Source of the DNA: Cacajao melanocephalus
Lineage: Eukaryota; Chordata; Mammalia; Primates; Pitheciidae
NCBI GenBank assembly: GCA_963573385.1
Contig: CAUYLG010039309.1
Location: forward strand, 43,069 to 107,068
Reading direction: 5' to 3'
DNA length: 64,000 bases
The notes under the pieces are model-generated. The model did not search any database. It had not been told where the DNA came from and saw only the letters and a program-made list of their open reading frames with translations. Positions 34,614 through 45,050 of the stretch are shown here, in pieces; within the stretch, counting starts at the first letter, position 1; each line of letters starts with the position of its first letter. The position numbers and the translations under genes are program-made.

Positions 34614-35119
34614 CCCCTGATAGTAGAGATAGTGGCTCCCTGTTTCCAATATAAAGCAAGTAATTCTGGGTCTTCTATTCTTACTTTTTCAGGTTTGTTT
34701 CTCTGTGGTCTAGTGTTTTAAAAGTTACTATGTTGATTTCTAAAGCCTTGAAATAAAATGCAATATTGTGTCCTTTGGAGAAGCAGCATAAAAGACTTTG
34801 TGACATAAAACACAGGAAAATGTCCCCCAAATACTCTTCAAGCATTTCCACTCCCACTTGTCTTCTCAAGAGTCACTTATTCCAATTCCTGTTCTCCATC
34901 TCCCTCATTGCACCTCATGTCCCCTAACATTCATCAAACTCTGTACACTCTTTCTGCACTTTCTTATGTAAATAAATGCAGCTCTGGCTTCTCCCAATCA
35001 ATTATCTCTATTCTTTGTCTTAATTAATGTCAATAAATGGACCTAGGGCTTAGTAATTTTCAAAGAATCCAGACATTCTTTAGAAAAGACTATGGAATAA
35101 ATGAGGAGGCCAAATGAGA
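34614..35119. other. Unassigned
   Basis: No repeat family or gene recognised. Confidence 0.35.
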
Positions 35120-35182
35120 CTATTTTAATATTATATTACAATATTTTAATATTATACTAAAATATTTTAATATTTTAGTATT
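35120..35182. repeat. 21-bp AT-rich tandem repeat, three copies
   Basis: Three consecutive 21-bp units share the core 'attttaatatt', at 35120, 35141 and 35162. The third is diverged at its end. Confidence 0.8.
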
Positions 35183-35484
35183 ATTAGTATTTGAGAAGTA
35201 CTTCTAGCACTCTTATTATTGTATAAAGCTGATATGTATGGTTTGAAAAACCTACTGAGTACTATTTTGACCCAAGGGCAAATCATTGAATACTACTATA
35301 TATAAAAAAAGTACAAAGGCTCACACTTAGACATACATTAAGTTCAAATTAATCTTACATGTTTACAAAATTAGTCAATATTGATGACACCTTTATATAA
35401 TGTTCTTTGATAAACATGGGAATAGTAACACCAACTTAATAGAATGAAAGTTATAATATTATATGAGAAAATTAATTCTTCCAA
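35183..35484. other. Unassigned AT-rich sequence
   Basis: Nothing recognised. Confidence 0.35.
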
Positions 35485-35965
35485 CCAATGTTTATGGAGC
35501 ATTAACTGTGTGCTTATTATCTGAAGATACAAAGATGACTAGAATTGGTTATAGCCCTCAAGGAACTTATAGTATATATGGCAATTAAAAAACAGTACAA
35601 TGTATTAAGGATGATGATTACATATAAAAATATAGAAATAATATAAGGTGATTAACTCTTGTGGAGGTTGGGATGTTCCAGTGTAGAATTCATGCAACTG
35701 ATTACCTGTCTCTGGGAGTTTGACAGGTAGACAAAAAGTGGAGAGGAAATCCAAGCAAAATAGACAGAAAATACAGAATTAAATAGAGAGAAACAGATTG
35801 TTTTATTTAGGGACCAGAAAGTGGATGATATTTTGAGAACTTCAGGTGATAGAAGCTGAGATGTAGGAAATTAAGGAGAATGAGGCAGGAGCCAGAACTT
35901 ACAGGTTGTCTTTGCAACTGAAAGGAGTTTTGCCTTCATTACCTACTCAATGGAGAGCTACAGGA
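35485..35965 (-). mobile_element. L2 LINE 3' part
   Basis: Antisense L2 begins at its 3' end: 'tttatggagcattaactgtg', then 'ctcaaggaacttatagta'. It continues through 'aggagaatgaggcaggagcc' to 'actcaatggagagctac'. It is old and diverged. Confidence 0.65.
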
Positions 35966-36108
35966 AAGTGTCCTGGTCATTAAGAAAGAGAACGTTTATA
36001 TTTTTATAATTATTCCAAGGTCATTTTTAATGGATTCCTTGGGTGAAGTCAAAGAAATAAGTTACAAAGTCATTGTAATAAATAAGAAAAGACGTGTGAG
36101 AGACATAC
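35966..36108. other. Unassigned
   Basis: Short stretch with nothing recognised. Confidence 0.3.
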
Positions 36109-36310
36109 AGTGCCTGATATATAGTAGATGCATGATCAATGATGGGTTCTTTCCTCATTTGACAATTCTCTAGGTTAGCAATGGCAGGTATCATCATTGC
36201 CATTTTACAAACTTGAGTAATTTAATTGCTAGTTTAAGTGACTTTCTCTTGGGGACTCAAATAGTACATGACAGGGCCAGAGCTACTAATTTTGTGCTTC
36301 TGCTTTCAGG
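36109..36310 (-). mobile_element. MIR SINE (antisense), next to an L2/MIR-like 3' tail
   Basis: 'cagtgcctgatatatagtag' at 36109 is a sense L2/MIR-type 3' tail. From about 36175 'catcattgccattttacaaa' onward the order is antisense MIR, ending in 'ggccagagctactaatttt'. Two small fragments are probably joined here. Confidence 0.6.
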
Positions 36311-37479
36311 GGTGTTTCAGTGTCTGAGAACTTTAAGAACACAAATGAGAATACCAAGGTTTTAAAAATATAGAATAAACATTTTCTGCACATGGCTTTC
36401 AAAAGCCTGAGTATGAATGAGATTCTTCTGTAATCAAGTCCCATCTTTACTGTTCACTCATTTAACACATATTTTTGGATAATTATTATAATCAGGGAGA
36501 TGGGGACACAGTGAAGAAATGGACAAAGGTCTTAGTTTAATTGAGCTTAAATTCTGGTAGGTATTTTTTAGAGCCTTCAGCTAAACTGGGGTTCTAGTAC
36601 CAGAGCAGCCAGAAAATCTGCTCCAATGGGAAATGTCAGGAAGATGGAAGTGGCTGTTTACATTATGCCTTTCATGGAATACTCCTTCTACCTGGCATTA
36701 ATGCCTGCTTGTCTCACCTATGATCAGGGGCCCTTCACACAGTAACTTGTTTATACTGGCAAACATCTTTGTAGCTCTTGTCTGACTCATTTCTGGTTTG
36801 TAATTGTCTATCAGTCTGGCACTGGGAGCCTGACCTTGTGTTCTCCCCAGTATTTCAGGGAACACCTGGCTTAAGGTAGCCCCTGGTTCTTCTCATGGAA
36901 GTTGTAAAATTAATACCAACACAATATAAAATACATTCAAAGGTTTATTACTTACAGATCTTGGGCAGGGAGGGTGCAGTGAGTCAAGATGGAAAAGCTA
37001 TACTCCATCCCTGAGTCATGTGAAGCAGAAATAAAGATGCAGAGAGAAATAAAAACATTGACAGAGACATAGAGAGAGAGAAGGGGGAAGAGGGGAGACA
37101 GAGAGAAAGGGAACAAGACAACTAGCAGTATATATAAGGGAATAGTGTGTTAATGTGTGGGTTGCTTTAAGTTAACAGTCAATGCCTGAATCATCTGTTC
37201 AAAGGAAGGAGTCAAAAAAAAAAAAAAAAAAAAAAGGAGGGAGCTCAATGTCCTAGGCAGGATAGTTGCTTGTAAGTTCTTACGTGTTTGTTCATTGGCT
37301 TGAGCCTTTTGGGTGTAGTGTTCTCCTTTGAGCATCAAGGTAGCAACTTTTGCTTGTCATTTCCAGTTCAGTGAGTGAGATGCTCAAGAAGCAAATGAAT
37401 ACACTAATCATATAATTACCAAAACTTAAAAAATAATAAAATAAAGCTATGCAATGAATTGTAAGACAGGGGAAATAAA
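36311..37479. other. Unassigned, with a purine-rich stretch and an A-run
   Basis: Purine-rich GA sequence lies at 37064-37115, and a run of 22 A at 37214-37235 sits in otherwise non-Alu sequence. I recognise no family. The A-run could be the tail of an unrecognised retrocopy. Confidence 0.4.
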
Positions 37480-38351
37480 TGATGGTGGAGTCCCTATTTG
37501 ATAAGGTGTTCAGGAAGGACCTGCCTAAAGAAGTGACATTTAGAGTGATTGAAGGAGCACAAATTGTGAAGATATAGAAAAGGGTCATCTCAGGAAGGCA
37601 AAAGGACCATCAAAGATAAAAGATTATCAACAGTCATGATCCTGAGATGAACTATTTTGTATAGTTGAGGATCAGCAAGACAGTTAATGTGGGTGGTGCT
37701 GAATCAGGAAGATGATGCCCAAGAAAGAAGGAGAACACAAGAAAGAGTTTGTATTTTAAGATTTTTTCCCTTTCCCTGACCAAATGGATGAAGAGGGACG
37801 TTATTTACTGAAAAAACCTGAGTGAAGCTTCAGGGTAAAATCAAGACATGAGAAGGCTGTAATATCTATTGGAAACCTAAGTAGAGATACGGAGCCACTT
37901 GAATATGTTAGTGGCAACTCAGGGAAGAGGGCAATAATAGCAATACAAATGCAGAAGGAATCAGCAAACAAAATGTTTTTAAAGCTATGGAATCAGGTGA
38001 AGTTATTTTATGAATGAGTATATGTAGCTACAAGAGGGAAATGCCTGGGGTCTGATAAAGTTTACATTTAGGGACAAGGAGGCGTTCCTAGCAAGTAAAA
38101 CTGAGAAGCAGCCAATGAGAAAGGAGAAACACCAGAAGAAAGGAATTTCCCTGAAACCAAGTGACTAAAGGGTTTAAGAAAGAAGAAATAACCAACTGTG
38201 TCAAATGTTTCCAAGAGATCAAATAAGGACTGAGTATTGACCAATGGATTTGAAAAGATGAGGGCTATATTAGTTACGCTGACACGTGGCTTTTGCAGAG
38301 TGATGGGGATGAAGGCCAAATGAAAGTGGGTTAATAGAAAAAGGGAACTAT
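37480..38351 (-). mobile_element. L2 LINE, left part of a split copy
   Basis: Antisense L2, recognised in order by 'gttcaggaaggacctgccta' with 'gaagtgacatttagagtga', 'gagaaggctgtaatatctat', 'aactgtgtcaaatgtttcca' and 'ggactgagtattgaccaat'. It is interrupted by an Alu at 38352. Confidence 0.72.
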
Positions 38352-38656
38352 GGCCAGGTGCGTGGCTCACGCCTGTAATCCCAACACTTGGGAGGCAGAA
38401 GCGGGCAGATCACCTGAGGTCGGGAGTTCGAGATCAACCTGACCAACACGGAGAAACCTACTAAAAATACAAACTTAGCCGGGCGTGGTGGCACATGTCT
38501 GTAATCGCAGCTACACAGAGGCTGAGGCAGGCGAATAGCTTGAACCCGGGAGGGGGAGGTTGCGGTGAGCTGAGATGGTGCCACTGCACTCCAGCCTGGG
38601 CAACAAGAGCTAAATTCCATCTGAAAAGAAAGAAAAGAAAGGAAAGAAAGAAAGAA
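38352..38656 (+). mobile_element. Alu (AluS-type) inserted in L2
   Basis: A dimeric Alu runs from 'ggccaggtgcgtggctcacg' to a tail that has mutated into (GAAA)n. Several small deletions are visible. The minus frames 38348-38740 and 38461-38685 are the usual antisense-Alu artefacts. Confidence 0.95.
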
Positions 38657-38900
38657 GTCCAGAAGTGAACAATGTGATAGCTCACAGGAGTTTACTATAC
38701 AGGGCATCTGCAAAGTAGAATTGTAGCTAGAGGGGGTCATAGGGTACTAGAGGAAAGATTTAGAAATGCGAGCTATTATAAACTACTTGTGTGATCATGA
38801 GAACGAGGCAGTAGAGAGATAAAATGATGTGCCAAAGAGTGTGGGCAAGGAATGTCCTGCAAGATAAACTCATGGTGACCCAAGAAGAGACTTAAGCCTG
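38657..38900 (-). mobile_element. L2 LINE, right part of the split copy
   Basis: After the Alu the antisense L2 appears to resume, with 'gctagagggggtcatagggt' as the main landmark. Similarity weakens toward the right. Confidence 0.5.
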
Positions 38901-38939
38901 TGATCAAACTCAGTGAGGAGAAAACCAGCACCACTAATA

Positions 38940-39170
38940 TTTATTGCTTACATATCATGTGCAAGCATTCCACTAAGCTCTTCCCTTTGTAACACTTACA
39001 CCACAATTCTATAGTCTAGGTATTATTATTTCTTCCAGTTTATAGGTGAGGGAAGTATATCATGGAGAGTTCCAATGACTTGCCCACAGTAATAACAGTA
39101 ATAAATGGTAGAACTTAATTTCAAATCTGAGTCTGTCAACCTGTGCATTTAATTACTCTCCTGTGTATGA
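38940..39170 (-). mobile_element. MIR SINE
   Basis: Antisense MIR over nearly its full length: 'taggtattattatttcttcc', 'agtttataggtgagggaagt', 'atgacttgcccacagtaata' and 'caaatctgagtctgtcaac'. Confidence 0.8.
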
Positions 39171-41913
39171 GCCAGAATTTCTGTCCAGCTCAGTGTGGAA
39201 TACTTCTATGCAATCAGAAATTATATTTCCTACCCCTTGCTGCTGCCTAAAATTTTTATTAAAAAGGTCAATGCCTTAGTAACTTTGATATCTCACAGTT
39301 TCAGTTAATACTAATTTCAGAGTTTCAAGATCCCCAGAAACTCAACCTAAAAGTTACCATTTCACATACATTTTCCTGAGGACAGGTTACTTGAGCATGC
39401 ACCATCCAGTAGACATTTTACCATTTTTCCTGCAATTCCGCAATTTAATAAAAAAAATTTAATGAGATATATTGAACTAAACACTGAGCTAGATGGTAGG
39501 CATATGTAAATATAGAAGATGAAATTTCTGTCCCCAGATGTTTCAAGCCAGAGGAATCATCTGGGTGGACAGTGTCTTCTCTAGGGTAATTCTCTCAAAA
39601 GAATTGAATTGGAGTCTTTTAGGTTCCTGTATCATTTATTCCCAGCACAAATATATAACAAAGTCTTAGATTTGGAGAACAGAGAGCATTAGAGAGATCA
39701 TTTTTCTGACAGACAGCCAGTCTGTCAGAAAACATTTTTTTTTCAAAAAGAAAGATGATGGTTTGATTTTGTATTCATCCCAAAAAGAACATGAGGAAGT
39801 TTGTAAAGATACAGAATATGAGTTAACATCATGAAGGACAGAAACTAAAGAAAATAAAAATAAGATAACATTAGGTCAAGGGTAGGGACTGAATACCTCC
39901 CATAAGTTGAGAAGATTAGCCAGAGGTGGGGAAATAATCCACATATAAATACAGTGCAGATGCTCTCTAATTGGATAGAAATGGAGTAATTATGTTAATT
40001 TCTCTTTTTATACTCAGAGACAGTTTTTAATCCTTTTTATGGATTCAAAATTAAAATATGTCCACATTATTTGGCCCTTGCCTCAATCTTTCCTTTCAGG
40101 ACAAAACAACCCTCTTGTGTGATCTTCATGCAGTATAGATTTCTCCCTTGAAAATCAGGTTAGCAGGCAGTCTTCCTCTTACACCATTCACGTGTGCCCA
40201 CCTGGCTGTTGGGCAGATGTTCTCCCGTAGGGTAAAAAAATCTCCCAACATTAAGTTTTAATTGCATCTCTGTAATTGTTGTTTAAATGTTGGCATTCAT
40301 TTTATGAGCTGATTTTTCTATGCTAATCAGTGCTCAATTCAAATCAGAACAAACAAACAAACAATCACAACAACAAGAACAGACCTCTTCTATATTTATA
40401 GCTGGTGACTAAAATAGTACCATAAATCCTGACTGTGATGGACTAATTGCTTGAAATCTAACGCAGGACCAACAGAGACTCTCTCTCTTTGCACAGCATT
40501 CATTGCTGTAAACAAAAGCTACTCTGATTTGTTTGGGAATCAATTTGATTTGAGAAGGCACTTGGGCTCTCTCAATAAGCAACAAACAAAATAGAATTTC
40601 CTTTGAATGGAATTGGGATTATGCTTTGAGGACACTGCTTTTTTCCTTCTTAAGGGAATTGGGAGAATGAAGTTGGGAACTCTTTGCCAGTTGCAAAATA
40701 TAGAAGCCAGTTGATGAGAACCTCTACTGCTTTTCTTCAAACTCTTTGGGCAACAGAAATAAAAGAAAGGTTCCCAATTCTCAAGAATGTGATTAATCAA
40801 AGCATTAGAGAAATCATTTAATGGCGTCGAGTGGGTTTGAATTTTGGTGTCAAATGGTTTGGTTCTGGTATAGATATAGCAAGGACATGGATCTAACCAA
40901 AACTGTTATGTGATTTTAACTCCAGATGTGTTCTGAATCTGATTTTTTTTGCAGCAAAAACTTGATTGTAAGTAATTCACATTCTATAAGGACATTGTAG
41001 GGATTAAGTGGGAAAATATGTTTAAAAGTTTTGCAGATGATTAAGAACTAAATAACAAGAAAATATTGTGTCTTAAAATATTGCTTTTAGTTGATACATT
41101 CGGGAATCTTCTGAACTCCCTACCCCAATTTTGACATAAAAATAGGTGGCTATTTGAATTCTGTGGTTCAGAACAAAGAGACATTTCTGTTATTTTTGGC
41201 TTCAGGTTTATTACTCAATAAATTATGGATTTGCTATGGTTTTAAAGTTAGAAAAATTTAATCAGTGTGCAATACCAATTCCAAAGACAGTTATTTTCAA
41301 GCTCTTTTCCCATTTGGCTGACAGTAACCCAATTCTTGAAGAGGTCTTTCATTTTAGCATCAGGTCCTCCAATAATTAAAGCAATGCTTCTGCAGCAGAT
41401 CTTCCTTCACACCCAAGTCCATTACTGGATTTTAGCACCACTCCAAGAATGAGTCAAAAGAATATTAGATGTATTTCTGATTGTCCCAGTATGGGTTACA
41501 CTTTGTCATCTTGATAAGGAGGCAGAAGGGGAGAATAGAACTTTAGTTACAAGTGTGCTATTGCCGACATTGCTACCCTGATTTTAAGTCCTGGTAAAAC
41601 AGATGTGAGTCCTGGTCTTAGGCTGCTGAAATATGGTAATCTTTTTAGGTAGGTTCAGCATTTACAGGGCAGTTTCTCCACCCATGATTTCTGGTTCAAC
41701 ATTGCCTGCTTTCTGATATCTGTTCTCATCAGCATGTAGTTTTGTTCTTTTAATGGCAATCTAGAGAATTCATTTTATAGCAATTCAGGCAAGCTCAGAT
41801 ATTACAGATACTTAGTCTTCAACAATATAAGCTCAGCAATATAAACTCCAGAGAGTGAGGGCAGAAGCAGGGAGAAGAGATAAGAGGTGATTGTAATTAT
41901 CAAAAATCTATGG
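39171..41913. other. 2.7-kb repeat-poor block
   Basis: I recognise no transposon or gene in this block. It contains a perfect 13-bp hairpin at 39702-39732 and many AT-rich homeodomain- and SOX-like words around 40290-40830, including 'gtgattaatca' and 'acaaaag'. The frames at 40540-40800 and 41267-41452 are short and featureless. Absence of repeats over 2.7 kb is mildly suggestive of constrained noncoding DNA. Confidence 0.4.
39702..39732. repeat. Perfect 13-bp stem, 5-base loop hairpin
   Basis: 'ttttctgacagac' (39702-39714) pairs exactly with 'gtctgtcagaaaa' (39720-39732) around the loop 'agcca'. A T-run follows at 39735. Confidence 0.95.
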
Positions 41914-42067
41914 CAGAGCTTCTCAAATTTTAATGTGCAAATGAATTCTAGAGAAACTTATGAAATTGTGGAATGGAGTGGGGTGAGCCTTGAGATTATG
42001 CATTTCTATGAGCTCCAAGATGATGCTGACACTGTTGGTTCATGGTACACACTTTGGATAGCTAGGG
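41914..42067 (+). mobile_element. MER5A-type (hAT-Charlie) element
   Basis: 'cagagcttctcaaattttaa', 'gagattatgcatttctatga', 'gatgatgctgacactgttgg' and 'acactttggatagc' follow the MER5A order. The length is a little under the consensus of about 189 bp. Confidence 0.8.
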
Positions 42068-42132
42068 TCTATGGTGTGTGCATGCTTCTTTTCTGCCCCT
42101 GTGCGTTTCTCCTTTGACTTGACACTTGAGAC

Positions 42133-42306
42133 CAGTGGTTTTCTACTTGAGCTGCCCATTAATTCCAACTGTATTAAAAAATACTGATGACTGACCTCGC
42201 ATCCCCAGAATTCTGGTTTAATTATTCTGGTGGAAGACCTAAATATGAATACTTTTAAAAAGCTCTCCAGATAATTCTAATGCACAGACAGGACTGAGAG
42301 ATCTGG
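42133..42306 (+). mobile_element. MER5-related (hAT-Charlie) element
   Basis: 'cagtggttttctacttgagc', 'ttaaaaaatactgatgactg' and 'agctctccagataattctaa' then 'ggactgagag' fit a MER5B/MER5A1-like element of about 175 bp. It lies 65 bp from another MER5 copy, in the same direction. Confidence 0.7.
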
Positions 42307-42544
42307 TTTTAGTTTATCTGGCTTCACCATTTGATGCTACCTTTAGGCCTCTGTTAGATCCATGCTTCACAGAATGAAGACAAGTTGTTACCCATCCAAC
42401 TAAGCCAGAATCAGTAGCACTATGCAGCAGACCTGACTCGTCCAGCAAAGAAACTATGGTAGAAGGTCACTATCTCTCCATTTGGTGCCCTCAACTCTTC
42501 GTGTACCCACAGACTCATTTTTCTTTTGTAAAATTTTGCCATTT
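42307..42544. other. Unassigned
   Basis: No repeat recognised. Confidence 0.35.
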
Positions 42545-42690
42545 TTTTCCACTATGCCTATGTCTCCCTCATTTTGCGACTCAAGGAAGGGACTGTGTCA
42601 TATCCATCTTTATTTTATCAGTGTAATGCCTGGCATAAGCTAGCAATCTAGCAATCTGTACAGATGCACAGAGTAAATGAAATGGATTGT
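42545..42690 (+). mobile_element. L2 3' tail
   Basis: Sense L2 3' end: 'caaggaagggactgtgtcat', 'atccatctttattttatcag' and 'aatgcctggcataagct'. The local repeat 'gctagcaatctagcaatc' replaces the usual terminal part. Confidence 0.6.
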
Positions 42691-42895
42691 TGCAGTGTGG
42701 TTGGTGGGCTTGAAGATCTTAAAATTCTTAAGAGAGGTATTCATGTATGGAATGTGGATGATATACATAGCTGCCCCATTTCTCAAATGTGGGCAAGAAA
42801 AACCTAATTGAAAAAAAAGACCAAAATAAACATTAGTTTATGTCACATAGAATTGTTCTACTGAAAATTTCAGGATAATGTTACTTATATCATAA

Positions 42896-43190
42896 TTTCT
42901 AATACTTATTTATAGAGCTTACTGTCATATTACTGGATACATCTAAAAAGTATATATATGTATGTATATGTGTGTATATGTATATAACATATAAATATAT
43001 AGAATATTTAAGCCTCAAAATGACCATATGCAGTATATGCTATTATAACTCTTTTTTTACTGGAAAGATAATTCTGGCATGAAGAGGTTATGTTTGACTT
43101 GAATCACATAGAGAGTAAGTAAAATCCCAAAACTGGGATTTTAAACTAAGCAGTTTGTGTCTAGAGATTGTGTCCTAACCACTACACTAC
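42896..43190 (-). mobile_element. MIR SINE, nearly full length, containing a (TATG)n insert
   Basis: Antisense MIR, recognised by 'atagagagtaagtaaaatcc', 'cccaaaactgggattttaaa' and the terminal 'tgtcctaaccactacact'. A TATG/TGTA microsatellite (42951-43002) sits in its left part. The MIR's terminal 'cactacact' passes without a break into the pentanucleotide array. Confidence 0.75.
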
Positions 43191-43344
43191 ACTGCGCTGC
43201 ACTACACTACACTACACTAAACTACACTACACTACACTACACTACACTACACTACGCTACACTGCGCTACACTACACTACACTACACTACACTACACTAC
43301 ACTACACTACAGTACACTGCGCTGCACTACACTACAGTACACTT
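43181..43344. repeat. (ACTAC)n pentanucleotide array
   Basis: About 160 bp of 5-bp units 'actac', about 32 units, with variant units carrying 'tgcgct' at three places (near 43192, 43262 and 43317) and 'agtac' variants near the right end. The plus-strand frames 43157-43492 and 43168-43353 translate it as a repeated five-residue peptide and are artefacts. Confidence 0.95.
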
Positions 43345-43967
43345 CCTGTGTAGCCCACAGGCCACTGATGACCTGGCAGTTCTAAAGCAAGTGAGGCTAT
43401 TGAAGCAGGTATTTCCCTCATCCCCTCACAGGACTCATAAGGGGGTGACCTGTTTACTCAGCCCACAGCTCTCAACTCCTTGCAGAAGGTAGCACGCCAG
43501 CAAACAAGGTGAGTACTGGAGCACATAAGTAAGTGCTGAAGTGAGCTGTCCGCGCTGGCATTGGCAGAACTCTTCTCATTAGGACCTAATACGTTGCACC
43601 CCTCATGGGAGGGGGCGCGCAGGTAAGCAGGTGCAGGAGGTGGGGTGAATGTTTTGGGACACCAGCAGGAGTTAATTCTGTGCTGTCTCTGCAGCAGCAT
43701 CTTGCGGTGTGGGGGTGCCTCCAACACCTGAAGCCCCAGGGGGAGTGTTACAGTGCTCTTTGTAGCTCTTCCGTCGGCAGTTGGCTTAAGTGTTGATAGC
43801 TCAGCGGACCCTCTCCCTTTTTGCGTGAGATGGCTGCCTTCTGCCCACGAGGGAAAAGGTCAGTGTGACAGTCTTTTACATCCATACTCATGGTTCTTGA
43901 GTTCTTGTCTGGCATCCAGGAGGAATGAGGTCACATGAACAATTGAAGGATGGTAATTGTGGAGGAT

Positions 43968-43973
43968 TTTATT
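43968..43973 (-). promoter_or_regulatory. LTR polyadenylation signal AATAAA
   Basis: The minus-strand hexamer AATAAA lies in the context 'gcaataaaatcctcc', about 200 bases downstream of the LTR TATA box. Confidence 0.6.
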
Positions 43974-44170
43974 GCTGATGGAGGTGGCTCTCAGTGGGAA
44001 GAGGAGCTGAAAAGCAGACGGGAGGGAAGGTAATCTTCCCCTAAAGTCCAGATTCTTCTCCGAAGTTATGCCAACAAGCTGTCCCTCTGAAGTCAAGCTG
44101 CTTTTCTCTGACATCCCACCATAGTCTTTAACATGCAGCTGCTCCTCCTCTCTGCCAGATGAGTCTTGGG

Positions 44171-44180
44171 TTTTTATAGG
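44171..44180 (-). promoter_or_regulatory. LTR TATA box
   Basis: Minus-strand 'cctataaaaa', followed on minus by 'cccaagactc'. It is placed correctly between the upstream C-rich region and the polyadenylation signal. Activity is unknown. Confidence 0.6.
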
Positions 44181-44188
44181 CACAGGAT

Positions 44189-44210
44189 GGGGTCGGGGAG
44201 GGGGCATGGG
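44189..44210 (+). promoter_or_regulatory. G-quadruplex-type G-run cluster
   Basis: Four G-runs (4, 4, 5 and 3 bases) are separated by loops of 2, 1 and 3 bases, which meets the usual G4 pattern. It lies immediately upstream of the minus-strand TATA box. The complementary C-rich strand could bind Sp/KLF factors. Confidence 0.75.
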
Positions 44211-44360
44211 TGGTTCTGGAAAAAGCAACATTCGAGTGGGAAAACAGGGATGTAAGTTCTCACTTTGGGCCATGGTCTCAGGCTTGTCGGCTTGAGAATG
44301 CAGCCCTCGCTGGGACCCACCCTCTTCTGCCCAGAATTTTCCTGCCTCCTGTCTCTACCA

Positions 44361-44689
44361 CTATCACCCTTATATTAAGACACCTGTTCCTGTTTTGTTT
44401 TGTTTGCTTTGTTTTTGATAGTTACTGGTTATATCTCATGTTATGCCCATAATCAACTTTCATCTGATTTTTTTAAATGCCATGAAATCCCTTAAATTAT
44501 GTTCTTGTATATTTAATTACTCTCTATAATCTAAATTTTTTACATCAGCTTAAGCTCTAAAATGAAAAATCAAGCAAATAAAAATATTCCCTCTCTGAAA
44601 TTCATATTTGTCTTTGATTGCCACCCCATCTCTCTCCTTTCCCTTATTCTTATTACAGTATATTATTATGATTATATTTTATACCCATT
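44361..44689. other. Unassigned
   Basis: Contains a short (TTTTG)n-like stretch near 44392-44416 and otherwise nothing recognised. Confidence 0.35.
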
Positions 44690-45050
44690 CTTCACCTATG
44701 ATTTTATCCTTAATTCAATGTAGTCTGACACCTACCCCCATCATTCCAGTAAAAACCATTCTCATTCTGCCACTTGTGACTTCCATACTATTAATTTCCT
44801 TTAGCCCCATTAATTTTCAGGACTTACGTTATTTGATCTTTCAGAAGCTCTGGCAGTTATTAAAACACTCTTTCCTTTGATTTCCATGAAGCTTCATGCT
44901 TATGATTTTTATTCTGCTTCTCTGGCTAATTATCGTTCTTCTTTGCAGACTCATCTTCATCTATGTAGTAATTAATGGAATTCCTCAAGCTTTGCTCCTA
45001 TGACCTCTTTCCCCTTATTCAATGTCTCTTCGTAGGTGATATTCTCCATC
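44690..45050 (+). mobile_element. L2 LINE, left part of a split copy
   Basis: Sense L2: 'ctgacacctacccccatcat', then 'attcctcaagctttgctcct', 'tgacctctttccccttattc' and 'cgtaggtgatattctccatc'. It stops exactly where a MaLR LTR begins and appears to resume beyond it. Confidence 0.65.

Larger units (their letters stand above)
43345..44360 (-). mobile_element. ERV LTR with visible promoter and polyadenylation signals
   Basis: This GC-richer 0.9-1.0 kb block reads on minus as an LTR. A TATA box (cctataaaaa) lies at 44171-44180 and an AATAAA at 43968-43973, about 200 bases downstream, with the C-rich strand of a G-run cluster just upstream of the TATA box (44189-44210). This spacing is typical of U3-R-U5. 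I judge it an ERV1-class LTR from general style but cannot name the family. The minus frame of 137 codons (43860-44273) lies in it and is not a gene. The ends, especially the one near 43345-43500, are uncertain. Confidence 0.65.

Noticed and set aside
38348..38740. 130-codon minus-strand frame
   Set aside because: This is the well-known antisense-Alu translation plus flanking L2. It is not a gene.
39702..39745. Rho-independent terminator
   Set aside because: A hairpin followed by T-run looks like one, but the window is plainly primate nuclear DNA, where such terminators do not operate.
43181..43344. CRISPR-like array
   Set aside because: The units are 5 bp with no spacers, and this is vertebrate DNA. 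It is a simple satellite.
43157..43492. 111-codon frame with a repeated five-residue peptide
   Set aside because: A 5-bp repeat without stops translates into a five-residue repeat in every frame. There is no gene context.
43860..44273. 137-codon minus-strand frame
   Set aside because: It runs across the promoter and R region of an ERV LTR. It spans the TATA box and polyadenylation signal and shows no domain.
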